The translations under genes were made by a program, and so were the position numbers. From Aphrophora alni (lineage: Eukaryota > Arthropoda > Insecta > Hemiptera > Aphrophoridae), in assembly GCA_963513935.1 (NCBI GenBank), contig OY740773.1, positions 95,341,291 through 95,405,290 on the forward strand: a stretch of DNA of 64,000 nucleotides, written 5' to 3'. This document shows, one piece after another, positions 24,706 to 36,402 of this stretch. A model generated the notes under the pieces. That model did no database searches. It was not told the origin of the DNA and was given only the letters and a program-made list of their open reading frames with translations. How positions within the stretch are numbered: the stretch's first letter is position 1; each line of letters starts with the position of its first letter.

Positions 24706-24853
24706 TTGATGAATAAATTATTTATTAAGATAATTACTTATAGAATTGGTCAAATGCCAATCACATATAGGAATTGTTCTTTTAAATAACTACGTGAAAT
24801 ATAACCCCCCCACCCCAATAATAATTTAAGACAGAAATATGTACCCATGTAGG

Positions 24854-25045
24854 ATTAAAATAAAACTTCACTCGATTTCTCACAAAAACGTTTATTAAAT
24901 CAAACACGTTTCAACGACAATTTCTCCATCTTCATTATTACATGAACTACAATAATAAAACTAACTGAAGATGGCGTAATTGTTGATGAAACATGTATCA
25001 TGTAATAAACGTATTCGTGATAAATTTTGATAATAATTTTATAAC
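24854..25045. mobile_element. Repeat B, palindromic MITE
   Basis: The left block 'aaaataaaacttcactcg', 'tctcacaaaaacgtttat' and 'cacgtttcaacgacaa' is mirrored on the right by 'aattgttgatgaaacatg', 'aataaacgtattcgtga' and 'ataatttta'. It is noncoding and about 190 bp. The arms are more diverged than in the copies at 9117 and 14113. Confidence 0.7.
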
Positions 25046-26059
25046 ATCTCACATGTCAAGTTCAATATGTATTTACAAGAAATAGATAAATTATGAATTG
25101 AATAAAATTGTGTTTTAATAAGATGAGAATACCCAATAAAATCAGTTAAATTTTTTGAATTAGAGCATGATATTCCAGATTGCTAAGTTTAGCATAAGAA
25201 GTACAGGCAACGATTTGACAAGATAAAGGAGTTTGGCAAGAAAAACACATGGCTTTACCAAACTTTGCCAACTTTGAACCTCATCCATCACTCCCTGGAG
25301 ATTGTGCGTTATTTAAAGAAGGCACTTTTTTTTATTTATTGGATTTTGTTTAGACTTAACATATATTGCAGTCGACTTATATATTGTAATATAAATGATA
25401 AACTACTATGGTCAAATAGTATTTTGTTAATGGATTAACTAAGGTCTTTAGACACTAAGGTCTTGTAGGTCTTAAATAGGTAAGAAGCAACTGTGTAGTA
25501 AATTAATTTCATAAATTGCCGTTGAATATCTGTGCAACTCTTAAAGTTTTGCATATCCGTCTGTTGTATTTCTAGCTGAGATAAAATAATCATTTGAATT
25601 AAACAATTTCAAAATCACAATAAAAGTAACATACAAGTGAAATATTTTATAATCTAGTACAATAATATAAAATTTAATAATTAATTCATGGATATATAAG
25701 AGGAGACCAAACACACACGGTTAGATCGTGTTACTATGTCTAAATTCCATAATATTGGAAGTAAATTAAAACCAACAGAGAATTACTTAAATGACAAATA
25801 CATAGAAGTGTCGTTAATATTATTTTTAAATGTTGTTTTAGCTAGGAATAACATGTTTACACCAGACATGGAGGAGGTAAACATTGTATACTTTTTGGAT
25901 GAATGCTTAAATTTTATGCGAAATTAGGAAAGGGTAATTTGAGGGCTAAACCCTGAGAAATGACAAATAATAAATGTAGGATTATTTACTTAAGAAAAAT
26001 GGTTTAATTTAGTAAAATATTGGAGGTTACAATTGACTTATTTCGGATTTTATTATTTT
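25046..26059. other. AT-rich noncoding stretch
   Basis: No gene was accepted. A 63-codon frame at 25736-25927 follows a TATA-like 'tatataag' at 25693, but has no domain or other support. Confidence 0.4.
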
Positions 26060-26290
26060 TTTCAACGCTTAGGGGATTACATATATTAAGTACTGACATC
26101 ACAATCCCGACGGACGCTAGCTGGATCCATACCTTTTTCGTATAGTATTAAGTTACACCCCAATGTTTCATCTTTCCTATTAGGTCTCTCTTGACCAGCT
26201 CGTGGTCTCTTTCTACCCTGTCGCGATTAGAGTTATCAAGGTGTAGGCGTCTTTATTTTATGTTCTTTCCCTCCTTTTACAAGGAGATGA
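26060..26290 (+). repeat. Repeat A copy
   Basis: 'acaatcccgacgga', 'gctagctggatccataccttt', 'tcatctttcctattaggtct', 'tcttgaccagctcgtggtct' and 'gtctttattttatgttc' are present. The 3' end is truncated. Confidence 0.78.
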
Positions 26291-26559
26291 TGTTAATATC
26301 AACACACTTATTATTGTTATTTTTATTATAAACTCTTTTTAATTTCGCCATTTGTTTAATGTATAATACTATAACGATATCGTTTTATCAAATAAATAAA
26401 TAATAAAAAGGATAACAACGATCTCTATAATAATGAGTAATTACATGTAACTTATGATATAAAGGGAAAACTAAATTAAATGATAGAAATATAAAGGACA
26501 ACTAGTATCATCTGGTAACAGAAAATATTATTTTAAAAAATCAAAAGGGCATCTGTGCA

Positions 26560-27400
26560 CAACAAATTAGGAGAGAAAGCGTGCCAAAGAGAAAAGAGGC
26601 AGTTTCGCTAACCTTGTAGTGTACACGTGCTAACATTAAACAATTTGTCACGGTACCTAACAGAAGATTTTATGTCACGCAGCTGGATGTATAAAAAACA
26701 AAAAAGAGAAATATACAGGGTGAGAGACCTGATGGGACACGCTAGAAAGTATAACGGTACTTCTAAAAAACATGAGAAACCGACAAAAGGAAATTGGTCG
26801 GCCAATCAGAAACCAAACACATGGTGAAAGCTAACGAATTTAAAAAAATACAGCCACTAAGAAAAAAGAACAACATCTGGGGAGAAATCTAGAATTCAGC
26901 GAGCGAATCAGAGGAGTGAAAGCTAAGGGAAGTGTTGGGAAGAAGGGAGAGGTTTTGGCGTCGAAAATTTCAAAAAAAGTAAGAGAGTCTAAAATCTGGA
27001 GTTGTGAGGAGAGGTCCTGGCACAGAGAGTATTCTGTGTTACAGACAAAGCGGAGTTATATTGACCACGAGACTAGGGTTCTCTGTGTCAATACGTCAAG
27101 TAGATTAATTAGTTGTGAATCAAAGTTGAAAAGAGAGTTTAGTAGTTTCATTCAAAGTTTTGATGAGATTTTGGAGCAGGTTAAAATATTTTGGAGGATC
27201 TGATTCATCGCCAGTGGATACTTGGAGAGGAGCACCAGTCCGAATTCCAGGATTAAGTTGTTGGAGATAGTGTGTGGAGTGTTTTTTTTTTTTTTATATA
27301 TCTAAATCAATTTAAAGCCACCATTGTGTTGTGTTGTGGAGAGTGTTTTCGTCGATCAAAGGGGAAGGCTGTTCCAACGATAAGTACAATTTTAATTCAT
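26560..27400 (+). other. Purine-rich block of unknown origin
   Basis: Less AT-rich than the flanks, with a strong + strand purine bias and an open frame of 95 codons at 26916-27203, basic at its start (KAKGSVGKKGEVLASK) and without a recognisable domain. A frame at 26627-26827 is also rich in Lys and Arg. It could be the leader or coding remnant of a retroelement. No LTR pair or primer-binding site could be confirmed. Confidence 0.3.
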
Positions 27401-28969
27401 GTTCACTAAAATTATAAATTCACTTTCTAAAATAATTCACTTTAATTGAGCCATAAAAGAACCTAACGACCCGTATAAAGAGATAAGAGAATTAATTAAA
27501 TAATTAAAAAGAGCTAGAAAATAAATTAATAACTAACAATTTGAATAAAGATTTAATAAAAATTAATTTTGTAAAGGAAATAATTGTTTGTGTGCTAATA
27601 AAGCTTATTAATTGTGGTAAAAATAAAAGAAATTCACATAACAGATCAATTTCATTCAAAATAACGCCATATTGTGGAAACTTGATGTTTTTTAGTTATA
27701 GAGTCTAGCATAAGAAAGGACAATTAGTTAAGATAACTTTGTATCTTGCATAACATTAAGGAATGCTTGAGGAATGAGTGAAGTAAATTTTAGACACTAA
27801 TTGAATAAATGTACGTTTTTATGATTCTTTGATATGTTGCTTCAATAAATTAAGGTTTGTCTTTAAGTGATATATTGTGTCAGGTGTATTATTTATATTT
27901 CCACATTATGCAGATTTAGGAAGACTAAACAAATTACAGGTAATCAAAAAAAAATAATAATATTGAATTATTAAAATCTAATAATTATTATTATTCAAAA
28001 ATATTCAAAAATAAACATTTAAATCATTAAATAAATTATAGATAACAAACTGTTTTGTTGTATTTTGGTCGCACAACATTGTGGCTTTTGTTTAAAATAA
28101 ATCATAAAATAAATTAATATAACAAACATAAGTTTTGTTAAAATACTAATTAGATAAAATGAAATATTATGCTAAATACCTTTCCGTTAAACATTTATGC
28201 TACTGTAATTATTGCATTTTATAGTAGCCACGTTTCAAAACCATCGTGTTAAATTACCTACCAATCCTAATTAGTTACTAATGTACCTCGGTGTGAATCA
28301 GAAGAAGTTCGAGTGTTGATATTTTGAAGGAATCAAAGCATATCGTTTATCACCTAATCCGAGATTAAATCTCCAATTATATCCTATCTTTGCAAATAGA
28401 TGATGAATTATGTTTCGACAATTAAGTGAGGACAAGATTAATGTATCCTATGATGATCCTGATAAATGGGAGTTTGAACGGAGATTTCAATTTTTTTTAT
28501 AGGTTAATCACGCCAAGGAAAATACTCTTACAATCCTGGTTACGGCCATAATAGATATTTTTGAACTTTTATCACACAAGATATACATTATTAAATTAGC
28601 ACTAATAAATATTTATATACAATAAGAAATTAAATTTAAAATTATAAACTTTTTCAAACTGTATTTAAAGATAAATGATAAAACTGATTATTCATCAATA
28701 TTGTTGATACATTCGGTTTTACAACTGTTTTAATGCCGTGGGAAACATGTACATTCTAGTATTATATTTTTTAGTTTTAAAATACAATTTTAAAAAAAAT
28801 TATAAATAACACTAAAAGAGTTGGAGAGAGCATGATTACAAAACAAATTGATTTCTCATGTATGCAATTTAACTATGATATGTTTGCAAAGACATCAAGA
28901 CCTTCAAGTAAGAAGATACTAACGTTGTATTTGTTACGATTTTTATTTTAGACAATTAATTGATTAATT
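27401..28969. other. AT-rich noncoding stretch
   Basis: No gene or element was recognised. Confidence 0.4.
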
Positions 28970-29065
28970 TAATTAGATCCCTCTCCTTCAAACATCTTAA
29001 CAGGTTTCTCCCGAACAACTTTAGTTATTTTCAGGCCCTGGCGCTATTAGTGTATTCAACACCGT
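28970..29065 (+). repeat. Repeat A, middle fragment
   Basis: 'gatccctctccttcaaa', 'cttaacaggtttctc' and 'ggccctggcgctattagtgt' match diverged repeat A. Both ends are missing. Confidence 0.55.
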
Positions 29066-30904
29066 GTTCGAGTGTGTGATGAGTGCTTCTTAATGTTTTA
29101 TATTAAGATCATCCTTGGACGAAGTATTTGAATATCATTGATAAAAATTTCATGTATATTTACAAAGTTTAAAAAGGAGTTACGTTATAAAGAATATAAT
29201 TTATTGAAATGCTTTAATATTATAAACCTTAATAGTTAATATAATTATATATCCTATGTTGGTAAAGATTAGGGTGAATATTTTGAGAAAAGAGAAGACG
29301 TCTTTGTATGTGAAATAATGTAGTTATTAAATCGGGATAATTGGTCATTCTTAATCAATTATACCAGGCGTACATATTTGTATTGAGAGAAACAAATAAA
29401 AGTTCATTTATTTAATGTTATTGATGATAATGTTATAAGATAATTTAATAATATTACTTTAAAATTTTTTGTAAAAACATTTTAACTAATGCTCTGCTGA
29501 AAGAAATGTAAATATTTTGGAACTAATGAGCTTAATAGTGTAATAGTGTATGTGTTGTTAATTTCATGTTATGTTATTTTTGTTTTTTCTCGTGCGCTGT
29601 TCCAGTGTTGATTATTTGTACCAAATTGTATTTTTGTAAAAATACTATAAAATTCAAGACATTTTAAAAATCTAGTCACTGCCAACCTGACAAATTTACC
29701 GATGAAAACATAAATTAACATTATATGTTAATAGATATATCTACATACAAATATTTAAATACAGACACGACCATAGGATGAGCATTCCTTAATAACTAGA
29801 ATCCAAGTTTAATACAAAGTTTCCCCAACATCATCAGTTAATCAGATCTAACATCCCAGCCATGGCTCCGATTGTTTCTACAAGTAATTAGTAAGACATA
29901 ACAAATTGGCGGGAATTTAAATTAGTTACATCCTTGGGTAGAGTCAACAACAAGATAAATGGTTGAGTTGTGAAACAATCAAATTGATGTGTTTAATTTT
30001 ATGATTGGTTCAATAAAGTAACGTTTATCTGTAACGTTAGGACTACATATTATCATGGTATGATTGTAATAAGATATATTTATATGATTTTGAGAATAGG
30101 GAAACGTATCAAAAGTATATATCAATATATCAATGTAGTTTATTACACTTAACAGCACAGTTTTTTATCATATTGTAAAGTATAACAAAAGATAAAATTG
30201 AGCAAAGATTCACGAATTAAAAAGAGAAAAAATAAAGTCATAAATTTAAATTAACACCATCTTCAGTAATTATGTTGGATAGTTAAAAGGAAGCCGTGAC
30301 AGGAATTTGAGTTGCCTGAAGGTTTTAAATAATTATTCGTCTCATGAAAGGGTTGTTAAAAGTAGCTGTTTTTGTCACTGGAACCATTGCGCCTAAAGTA
30401 ATTTTAGTGGCAATGTTTATCTCATCCTTCATTTTTATATAATTTAAAATTTTGTTACTGATACCTAGAATTTTGTTTCATTCAGATTAGTTTTAATAAT
30501 GTAGGTTTTTTAAAGAAAATAAAGGATCTATTTTTTCTTATTCAACGTATGATGTGTCGTCAATGCTACAGATATTTGAATATTATTTTCACGTGTAATG
30601 GTGAAATAAATGAGTTTTCAAAGTTAGAATGATGATGGAATAATGTTACTACTTTTAACCTCATACTAAAGTCTCGACTATTTGAATAAAAACGATATTT
30701 TGCTATTAATCTATTTGTTTTAATGGTTTAATTGATAGTGTAAATTTTTATATATATAAATATTTATAAAGTTCGTAAACAACGCATGTGCCGGGTACAA
30801 TATTTAAATACTATAATATTTACCGGGTTACATACTTATTATTATTGTTATGATAAAATCAGTTTGATTATTCAAAAATTCGATAGTAGACCTTCCTCTC
30901 TGTT
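29066..30904. other. AT-rich noncoding stretch
   Basis: No gene or element was recognised. Confidence 0.4.
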
Positions 30905-31205
30905 CGTAGGGATTATATACCCTCAGGGGATCTCTCATAATGAGGGCGGGTGTTGTAGAGGACCACAAGACCCTATCAGGATCTTCACCTTTCTTCATGT
31001 AGTCTTGGATTATATCCCTTTCATCTTTCCTATCGGGTCCCTCTTGCCCACCTCTTGTTCTTTTCCGATTTTGAAGTTATTAGAGTATTCCCCGGCATGT
31101 AGTATGCTAGTATTATTATTGTATGCTATTTTCTTCTTTTTTTATAAGGCGATGATAATCGGAGTTTTCGCTTTTAATCATAAAGAAAAAAAAAATTATC
31201 GACTT
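30905..31205 (+). repeat. Repeat A, near full-length copy
   Basis: 'ataccctcaggggatctctc', 'ctttcttcatgtagtcttgg', 'tctttcctatcgggtccctc', 'cgattttgaagttattagag' and 'aaggcgatgataatcggag' are in order. The long open frame across it is a by-product of the repeat. Confidence 0.8.
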
Positions 31206-31224
31206 CTCTGCTCAGGTACTCAAT

Positions 31225-31440
31225 TATAGTGAGTATATGGGGGGGGGTGACAATCCCGAGGTACCTAGCTGGATTTTTGCCTTCTTTTCTTCGTATAGTC
31301 TTTAGTTAGGCATATCTCTGTCTTTCCTATTTTTTACCACATATTTCTTGACAATCTCTTGGTCTCATTATGCATTCATTACTTCATTTTATTTTTAAGA
31401 CAATGATGACTGCAAGGTTTTCGTCTTTAAAAATGTTATC
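31225..31440 (+). repeat. Repeat A, adjacent diverged copy
   Basis: It starts with a G run, then 'tgacaatcccgaggtaccta', 'gctggatttttgcctt', 'gtatagtctttagttaggc' and 'gacaatgatgactgcaaggt'. It follows the previous copy within 20 bases. Confidence 0.7.
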
Positions 31441-31774
31441 GGCTTTTGTAAATTTTGATAGTTAATGTATTTCCACCAATACAAAATTCATAAACTACTC
31501 GAAACATTTTGTAACTCTTATAGATTTTTATTATTGTTTTGCTATTGCACAGATGTAAATACTTCTAATTAAAAGAGGTAAATGTTAATAATAAATGGAA
31601 TTATGACGTTTCGGTTTCGAATATAATGACATGTTTACGAATTTAATATTATTGAATAAACAAAATTTTACTATTTATTTATTTATTTTATTGTAATCCC
31701 TCAAAAAAATAAAGCCATACACATTGATACTTGCATATAATAAAACAAGAACAAAATTAGGGTATATATATTTT

Positions 31775-31776
<2 letters not shown>

Positions 31777-31859
<83 letters not shown>
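31777..31859. repeat. (AC)n microsatellite, about 41 units
   Basis: Uninterrupted AC dinucleotides for about 83 bases. Confidence 0.95.
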
Positions 31860-31861
<2 letters not shown>

Positions 31862-32554
31862 GTGTGTATTACAGTGTCGATTATAGTATAAATATGTCGA
31901 TTTGTATTTGATAGTTTTTACTAGTAATAATGACGATAATAGAAAATATCTTAACTCTTTATTAATACATAACTTTAATTACACTTTACGCTTAAAATAT
32001 AATTCCATTTTGTAAATTTGTAAAGTAGATATATTTATATGACTGAACCACTTTGGGAAAAAGTAAAAACGTGCCAAGTATTTGCTAATTTTGGCAACGT
32101 CAACAAGTCCTTCCATAAAGTTGGCTAAATTTCAAACAATTTTCCATAGTCTAGTTTAGACATTGTTACTTATTCTTTGCAATATCTACTGGACAAACAC
32201 TTTGAGCAAATTACTTCTGAAGTAGCGGCATGCAATTTAACTAGGTAACTGTGAAGAGTTTCAACTAGCATTTACTAGTAGTTCGCGAATCGTCTTTACT
32301 GACTCTGACTGTAGTTTTACCTTTGAATTTCGTGTGAGATACCATGCGAACTCGATGACTTTAGTAAGAGATTTGAACATGAGGTCCTCACTGTTATCTT
32401 TCGAATGGATCGTTTATAATTGTAAATTATAGAGGAGAAATAAAATTTATCTAAGTGGTTTTCAAACCCATATAAATATACATGAATGGTTTTAACTTTA
32501 AATTACGTACTTATATTAGATTATTTTTTTACTACTTACTGCTTACAGTCCTTC
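31860..32554. other. Noncoding stretch
   Basis: No gene or element was recognised. Confidence 0.4.
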
Positions 32555-33285
32555 TTCTATTTTACGTCGTTTCGCCTATTTGTCAGGGATTATCAAACCT
32601 CCTTTAAAATTTGTTTCTTGCATAGATTAATGCACGTCGGTTGGTAATCGAAATTAAACTTAAACAAAACATACACATCACTTTTACAACGAAATCACGA
32701 AATTCACACCAGCATACAAAACATAACATGGACATTTAAGGTGATTTAAGCAGTTACACGAGTTGTTTTGTACACACGTGTGTCCGCGTTCTTTTCTATG
32801 TTAATACTGGTTTTTTAGTCTTGTGGGTTGGGTATCCTGGATTGAAGGAGCTCTATGTGTATGATTACGTCGAAAATTGTCCTTGATTGGAATATTGTTT
32901 TTTCGTTTAGTAAAGAAGTTGGGTTACGTTTTTGTGGTTTATATATTTGGAACTCTTCCAAAACTTCACTATTGCGTTTTTTGAGCATTTATGTAAGATT
33001 TGTAAATTATTTTCTATTATGGTCTGTTTCTATTTGATAATTTCTATCAGTTTCTAACTGATATCCAAATTTTGAGGTTTTATATTTTTGTTGTTGAAGT
33101 TCTTATTTGGAGTGTGTTCTTTAAATCTCGTTTTGAAGGATCTCTCCGTTTGACCTATATATATTTCGTTGCAGTTCATCACAGATGATTTTATAAACGC
33201 GTGGGGGTGTTTATGTTTTTTACGTGTACCCACTGCTAGACATAAATTATTTGTGGTTCTATAAGCAAGTGTGTATTCCTGTTCA
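32555..33285 (-). pseudogene. Penelope-like retroelement, GIY-YIG endonuclease end
   Basis: On the minus strand from about 33278 the reading is EYTLAYRTTNN, then SSVMNCNEIYIGQTERSFKT and RFKEH. This is the GIY-YIG endonuclease core (EIY...YIG, then R and H positions) as found at the C-terminus of Penelope-like elements, which nick DNA to prime reverse transcription. After two stops and a frame change it continues IENNLQILHKCSK, then SEVLEEFQIYKPQKRN and LLNEKTIFQSRTIF, the usual 'LE..EIYK....LLN' tail of the family. The RT domain upstream is absent. Further along the minus strand 'aggcgaaacgacgtaaaat' (about 32559-32577) resembles the 3' noncoding wording seen in such elements. It is a dead fragment in opposite orientation to the receptor gene. 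Confidence 0.82.
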
Positions 33286-33298
33286 TTTATTTATTTTA

Positions 33299-33301
<3 letters not shown>

Positions 33302-33331
<30 letters not shown>
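33302..33331. repeat. (ATT)n microsatellite, about 10 units
   Basis: It lies just 5' (in the element's sense) of the Penelope-like remnant, at the point where its coding sequence is cut. Confidence 0.85.
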
Positions 33332-33332
<1 letters not shown>

Positions 33333-33738
33333 GATTCTCGCTGTGATATTTGAGTTGGTTGTTTTGCTTGCATTTTTCTCCTAATTATTTCAATAAATAT
33401 AATTCTCTTACTTATAAATATAATAAGGATATGATATAAACAATTTACAATTTTAACGATGTCGATAGTCGTATGTTTTTTAACGTATGGAAAAAAAAAT
33501 GTCCTGTTAATTAAAAATAAACTAAACCAGACAAAAACTAGCACATAGTTGTTAAAGGGCCTGTTCGTAATTTGTTATACCACTATTAAATTTTATGTAG
33601 ATGCACATTTGACTTACGATTCACATATTCCCTACCCAGTATACCAAGTATAGAATAAGATTAGTAATTGCACAAAATTGTTGTCTATAAGCATAATAAA
33701 GACAAGGGATATTTTATTATGAAGTAAGCTAAAGAATG

Positions 33739-34010
33739 TTACTTCATGAAAGTAAAATACTGCAGAACTTGACACAAGTATATTTAAAATAAAAAGACCC
33801 TAGAAACACATTCTTTAAGAATAAAATTGAAATAAAACCGTCTGCTAAAGTCTAGAAGTGATGTAACAATACTTTGTTCCTTGAGGAAACGAAATTGCTA
33901 AGGGGGAGATAACTTGATGAAATAGTGATTACAGTAACAGCCTTCATCACTAATGTATTTTTGTCTTAGTTCACTAGAAAGCAAAATAACGATTCTTTAT
34001 CACTACATTC
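33739..34010 (+). repeat. Direct repeat C, copy 1
   Basis: It shares long blocks with 38813-39060: 'agtatatttaaaataaa', 'aagaataaaattgaaataaa', 'aaccgtctg', 'gatgaaatagtgattac', 'gtaacag' and 'actaatgtat.tttgtctt'. The two copies are 5.1 kb apart in the same orientation. The similarity is good but with indels. Noncoding. Confidence 0.7.
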
Positions 34011-34892
34011 CTTGTTTAAACAACACGAGGGATTTAACTAGCATTTCAGTATTTTTAATATTGGATTACGGATTGTTTTTTATTCTTTTAAGAAATATTA
34101 CGATCTACACATTCAGGACTAATAATATCTCTGGTTTTAATTAAGATATGAAATAAACCGGGTTTTGTTGAAATTTATTTTTTCTATTTACAGAGTAAAC
34201 CAAGAATTAGGTAGACATGTCAAATAATTAATGAAATGTGATTTTTTAATTGAATTATTTGACACATTAATTTGTGGTTTAAATTTGTATTGGGAAAATC
34301 CACTATCTTTGACCCCAATAGTTCCGTTTAAAATTGACGGAAATATAAAAGAAGTAAGCAACTAACACAGAAAAACTACCACTGGGGGGGGGGGGGTTAC
34401 TTTTATGGTGAATTTTAACAAAGCAGTTCTATTAAAAACGTCCCATAAAGTAGCTCACGTTTTACACGTACAAAAATTAAAAATATTAAATGTTATGAAA
34501 AACATTATATAAATATTAAATTTTACAAGTACAAAAACTGCTAAATAGCTAATATATAATATTCTAGCTCGGAACCATGGCGAGTGGAAATATAATTTAA
34601 TTTATCACTATAATATTGTGAATTCACCATAGCGCCAAAGCAGAATATACGCACTATTGAAATTTGAACCCTGAGTTTAAGAATACTCAGTTTGTACATT
34701 TTGTAATTGAATAATTAAAAAAAAATCTTGTTAAAACTTACACATGTTTTATGATAATTGTATATACTATCTAAATTAAAAGTAGAGGTATTTTAAGCAG
34801 TTATGATATTTTTTAAACTTTCGTTCTAAATATCTAATCCATATTTATATATAGAGAGGTTTTTTTTGTGTAAAATATCTTAAATGATCTAA
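34011..34892. other. Noncoding stretch
   Basis: No gene was recognised. A G homopolymer of about 12 lies at 34384-34396. Confidence 0.4.
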
Positions 34893-35005
34893 CTTGGCGT
34901 AGCGTGGCTCAGTTTTTAGAATCGTATTATCTCGTTGCAGTTTGAATCCTGATAGATGGCGTTCTAGTTCTATGTGCTACGATACCCCCTTTATTAATGT
35001 AATAG
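34893..35005 (+). mobile_element. Possible tRNA-derived SINE head
   Basis: 'ggcgtagcgtggctcagttt' (A-box-like) is followed after about 35 bases by 'gcagtttgaatcctgatag' (B-box-like). The T-arm stem is weak, so a functional tRNA is unlikely. Confidence 0.35.
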
Positions 35006-35099
35006 GCTTTAAATAAAAATGTTAAGTAAACAAAATTGCCATTACATTTTGGAAATATATTCATGTTTTCGGAAGTTTAATATCTTTTAATATTCATTA

Positions 35100-35195
35100 A
35101 CGGCATTCTAGGGATATGGGTCTTTATTTTATGTTTCTTCTTTTTTTTTTTACAACGTGATGATGACTGGAAGGTTTTAGTCAGCGAAAAACAAA
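35100..35195 (+). repeat. Repeat A, 3' fragment
   Basis: 'ggcattctagggatatgggt', 'ctttattttatgtttcttc' and 'gtgatgatgactggaaggtt' match the 3' third of the repeat. Confidence 0.65.
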
Positions 35196-35377
35196 ATAAA
35201 TACCATGATAAAACAAGCGATATTGTGTTAAGAGCGATGGTAAAAGTACAGAAAAAACAATACGAATAGCAGTTTCAGCTCTACGAACCTTTAAACAAAA
35301 TTTGACTTTTGAGTGGATATTATTTTTCATTATCTAAAACTTAAACATAGCTTTAATAATATAAATACCCCATTCGA

Positions 35378-35556
35378 ATATTTTAATAACGTCAGGGTCA
35401 AAAAGAACAAGAGTAGGTCAAGACTGATAGGATTTTAAAGATGACAATGCGGGATCTAATCTAAGAATAACTTACATGAGAGAAGTTGTAGATCCATATT
35501 GGGTTCCACAAAGTTGCCACTGTAGTGAGCCCCTCGGGGTTCGTGGTATTTAAACA
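35378..35556 (-). repeat. Repeat A on the minus strand
   Basis: Complement matches: 'cattcgaatattttaataac', 'gtcagggtcaaaaagaacaa', 'gagtaggtcaagactgatag', 'gggatctaatctaagaa' and 'gagcccctcggggttcg', ending 'tatttaaac'. It is one of only three minus-strand copies. The hAT-like MITE at 35566 sits right at its 5' end. Confidence 0.7.
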
Positions 35557-35565
35557 TACTAATAG

Positions 35566-35990
35566 CAATGACTACATAAATACTATAAGACCAGACATGG
35601 CCATGTTAAATATTCTACGCTTATTCTTGAGTTGACCAATACCCGCCAGGGTGTGGAGCTGTCGCTCTTTGCTAGAGAATCTGAAGTTGATGTGACTGGC
35701 GCTAGGTGGCTCTACGGTCAAACAATGTTTTAGTTGCGCACTAATGCCACATATGGGACCAGAGATGCGAGGGAAGGTCGAGAATCGCTTATCTCGGCGC
35801 ACGAACTGACAACACTGACTATGCTGTGTCAACAGTTGTACAGTCTCAACCAAGTGGGATGCGTACAGTCAAGCACCTGCTGCTAGCGCTTTCTGATAGC
35901 TGTGTGTCAAACTTGTGACGAACAGCACCCGTAAAGCGTAGACTATTTCCCTATCCTATGTCGTGTCTTATAGTATTTATGTAGTCATTT
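35566..35990. mobile_element. hAT-like MITE with TIRs and 7-bp target duplication
   Basis: The left end 'aatgactacataaatactat' and the right end are inverted over about 25 bases with one terminal mismatch (left starts CAATGAC, right complement AAATGAC). The 7-mer 'ctaatag' directly flanks both sides (35559-35565 and 35991-35997). Short 5'-CA...TG-3' style ends and a 7-8 bp duplication suggest the hAT superfamily. The 425-bp interior is GC-richer than its surroundings, holds an antisense open frame without known domain, and does not code for a transposase. Confidence 0.78.
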
Positions 35991-36034
35991 CTAATAGTAA
36001 GAGAAAACTCTGGATCAAGTACTAACAAAAAAAG

Positions 36035-36355
36035 CGTTGTTTAATGTTTGAAATTTTATAGTATAATGGGGTTTAAAATATCTTTGTCTAAAAATGTTAT
36101 ATACGTCATGACTTTCATGATGCACATTAGTTTAAAAGCTCACGGAATAAACGCACTGAAGTGGAAGTATTTAAGTGCTTTGCTGTATTGAAGAAGATGC
36201 ACGCAAACAATGTCGTATAATATAAAATTATATAAACAGATTTAGTGCCATAATAAAATATAATAAATTTAATCGCAAGATTATTCTCTTAAGAATTTAA
36301 CTATTTTTGTAATCGTATTAAAATAGTAAATACATTTATTTAATCGTGGTATTTA
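36035..36355 (+). repeat. Direct repeat D, copy 1 (uninterrupted)
   Basis: It shares 'gtttgaaattttatagt', 'aaacgcactgaagtggaagt', 'attgaagaagatgcacgcaa', 'tttagtgccataataaa' and 'cgtattaaaatagtaaa' with 36403-36935. Noncoding tandem duplication with moderate divergence. Confidence 0.72.
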
Positions 36356-36402
36356 AAGCATATCAACTGTAAGAGAAAAACTTGAATTAAATATATACAA
36401 AA

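Noticed and set aside
25736..25927. 63-codon frame after a TATA-like box at 25693
   Set aside because: The TATA-like motif is about 43 bases upstream of the ATG, leaving little leader. There is no domain, no codon bias I can see and no splice context. Such motifs are frequent in AT-rich DNA.
26954..26975. 'tggcgtcgaaaatttc' as a retroviral primer-binding site
   Set aside because: No LTR ending in CA precedes it and no matching second LTR was found.
30786..31229. 147-codon frame
   Set aside because: It lies across a repeat A copy; other copies of the repeat are not open in the same frame.
31675..31860. Cys-Val repeat protein frame
   Set aside because: Direct product of the (AC)n microsatellite.
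34893..34965. Functional tRNA gene
   Set aside because: Only box-like motifs; acceptor and T stems do not pair well.
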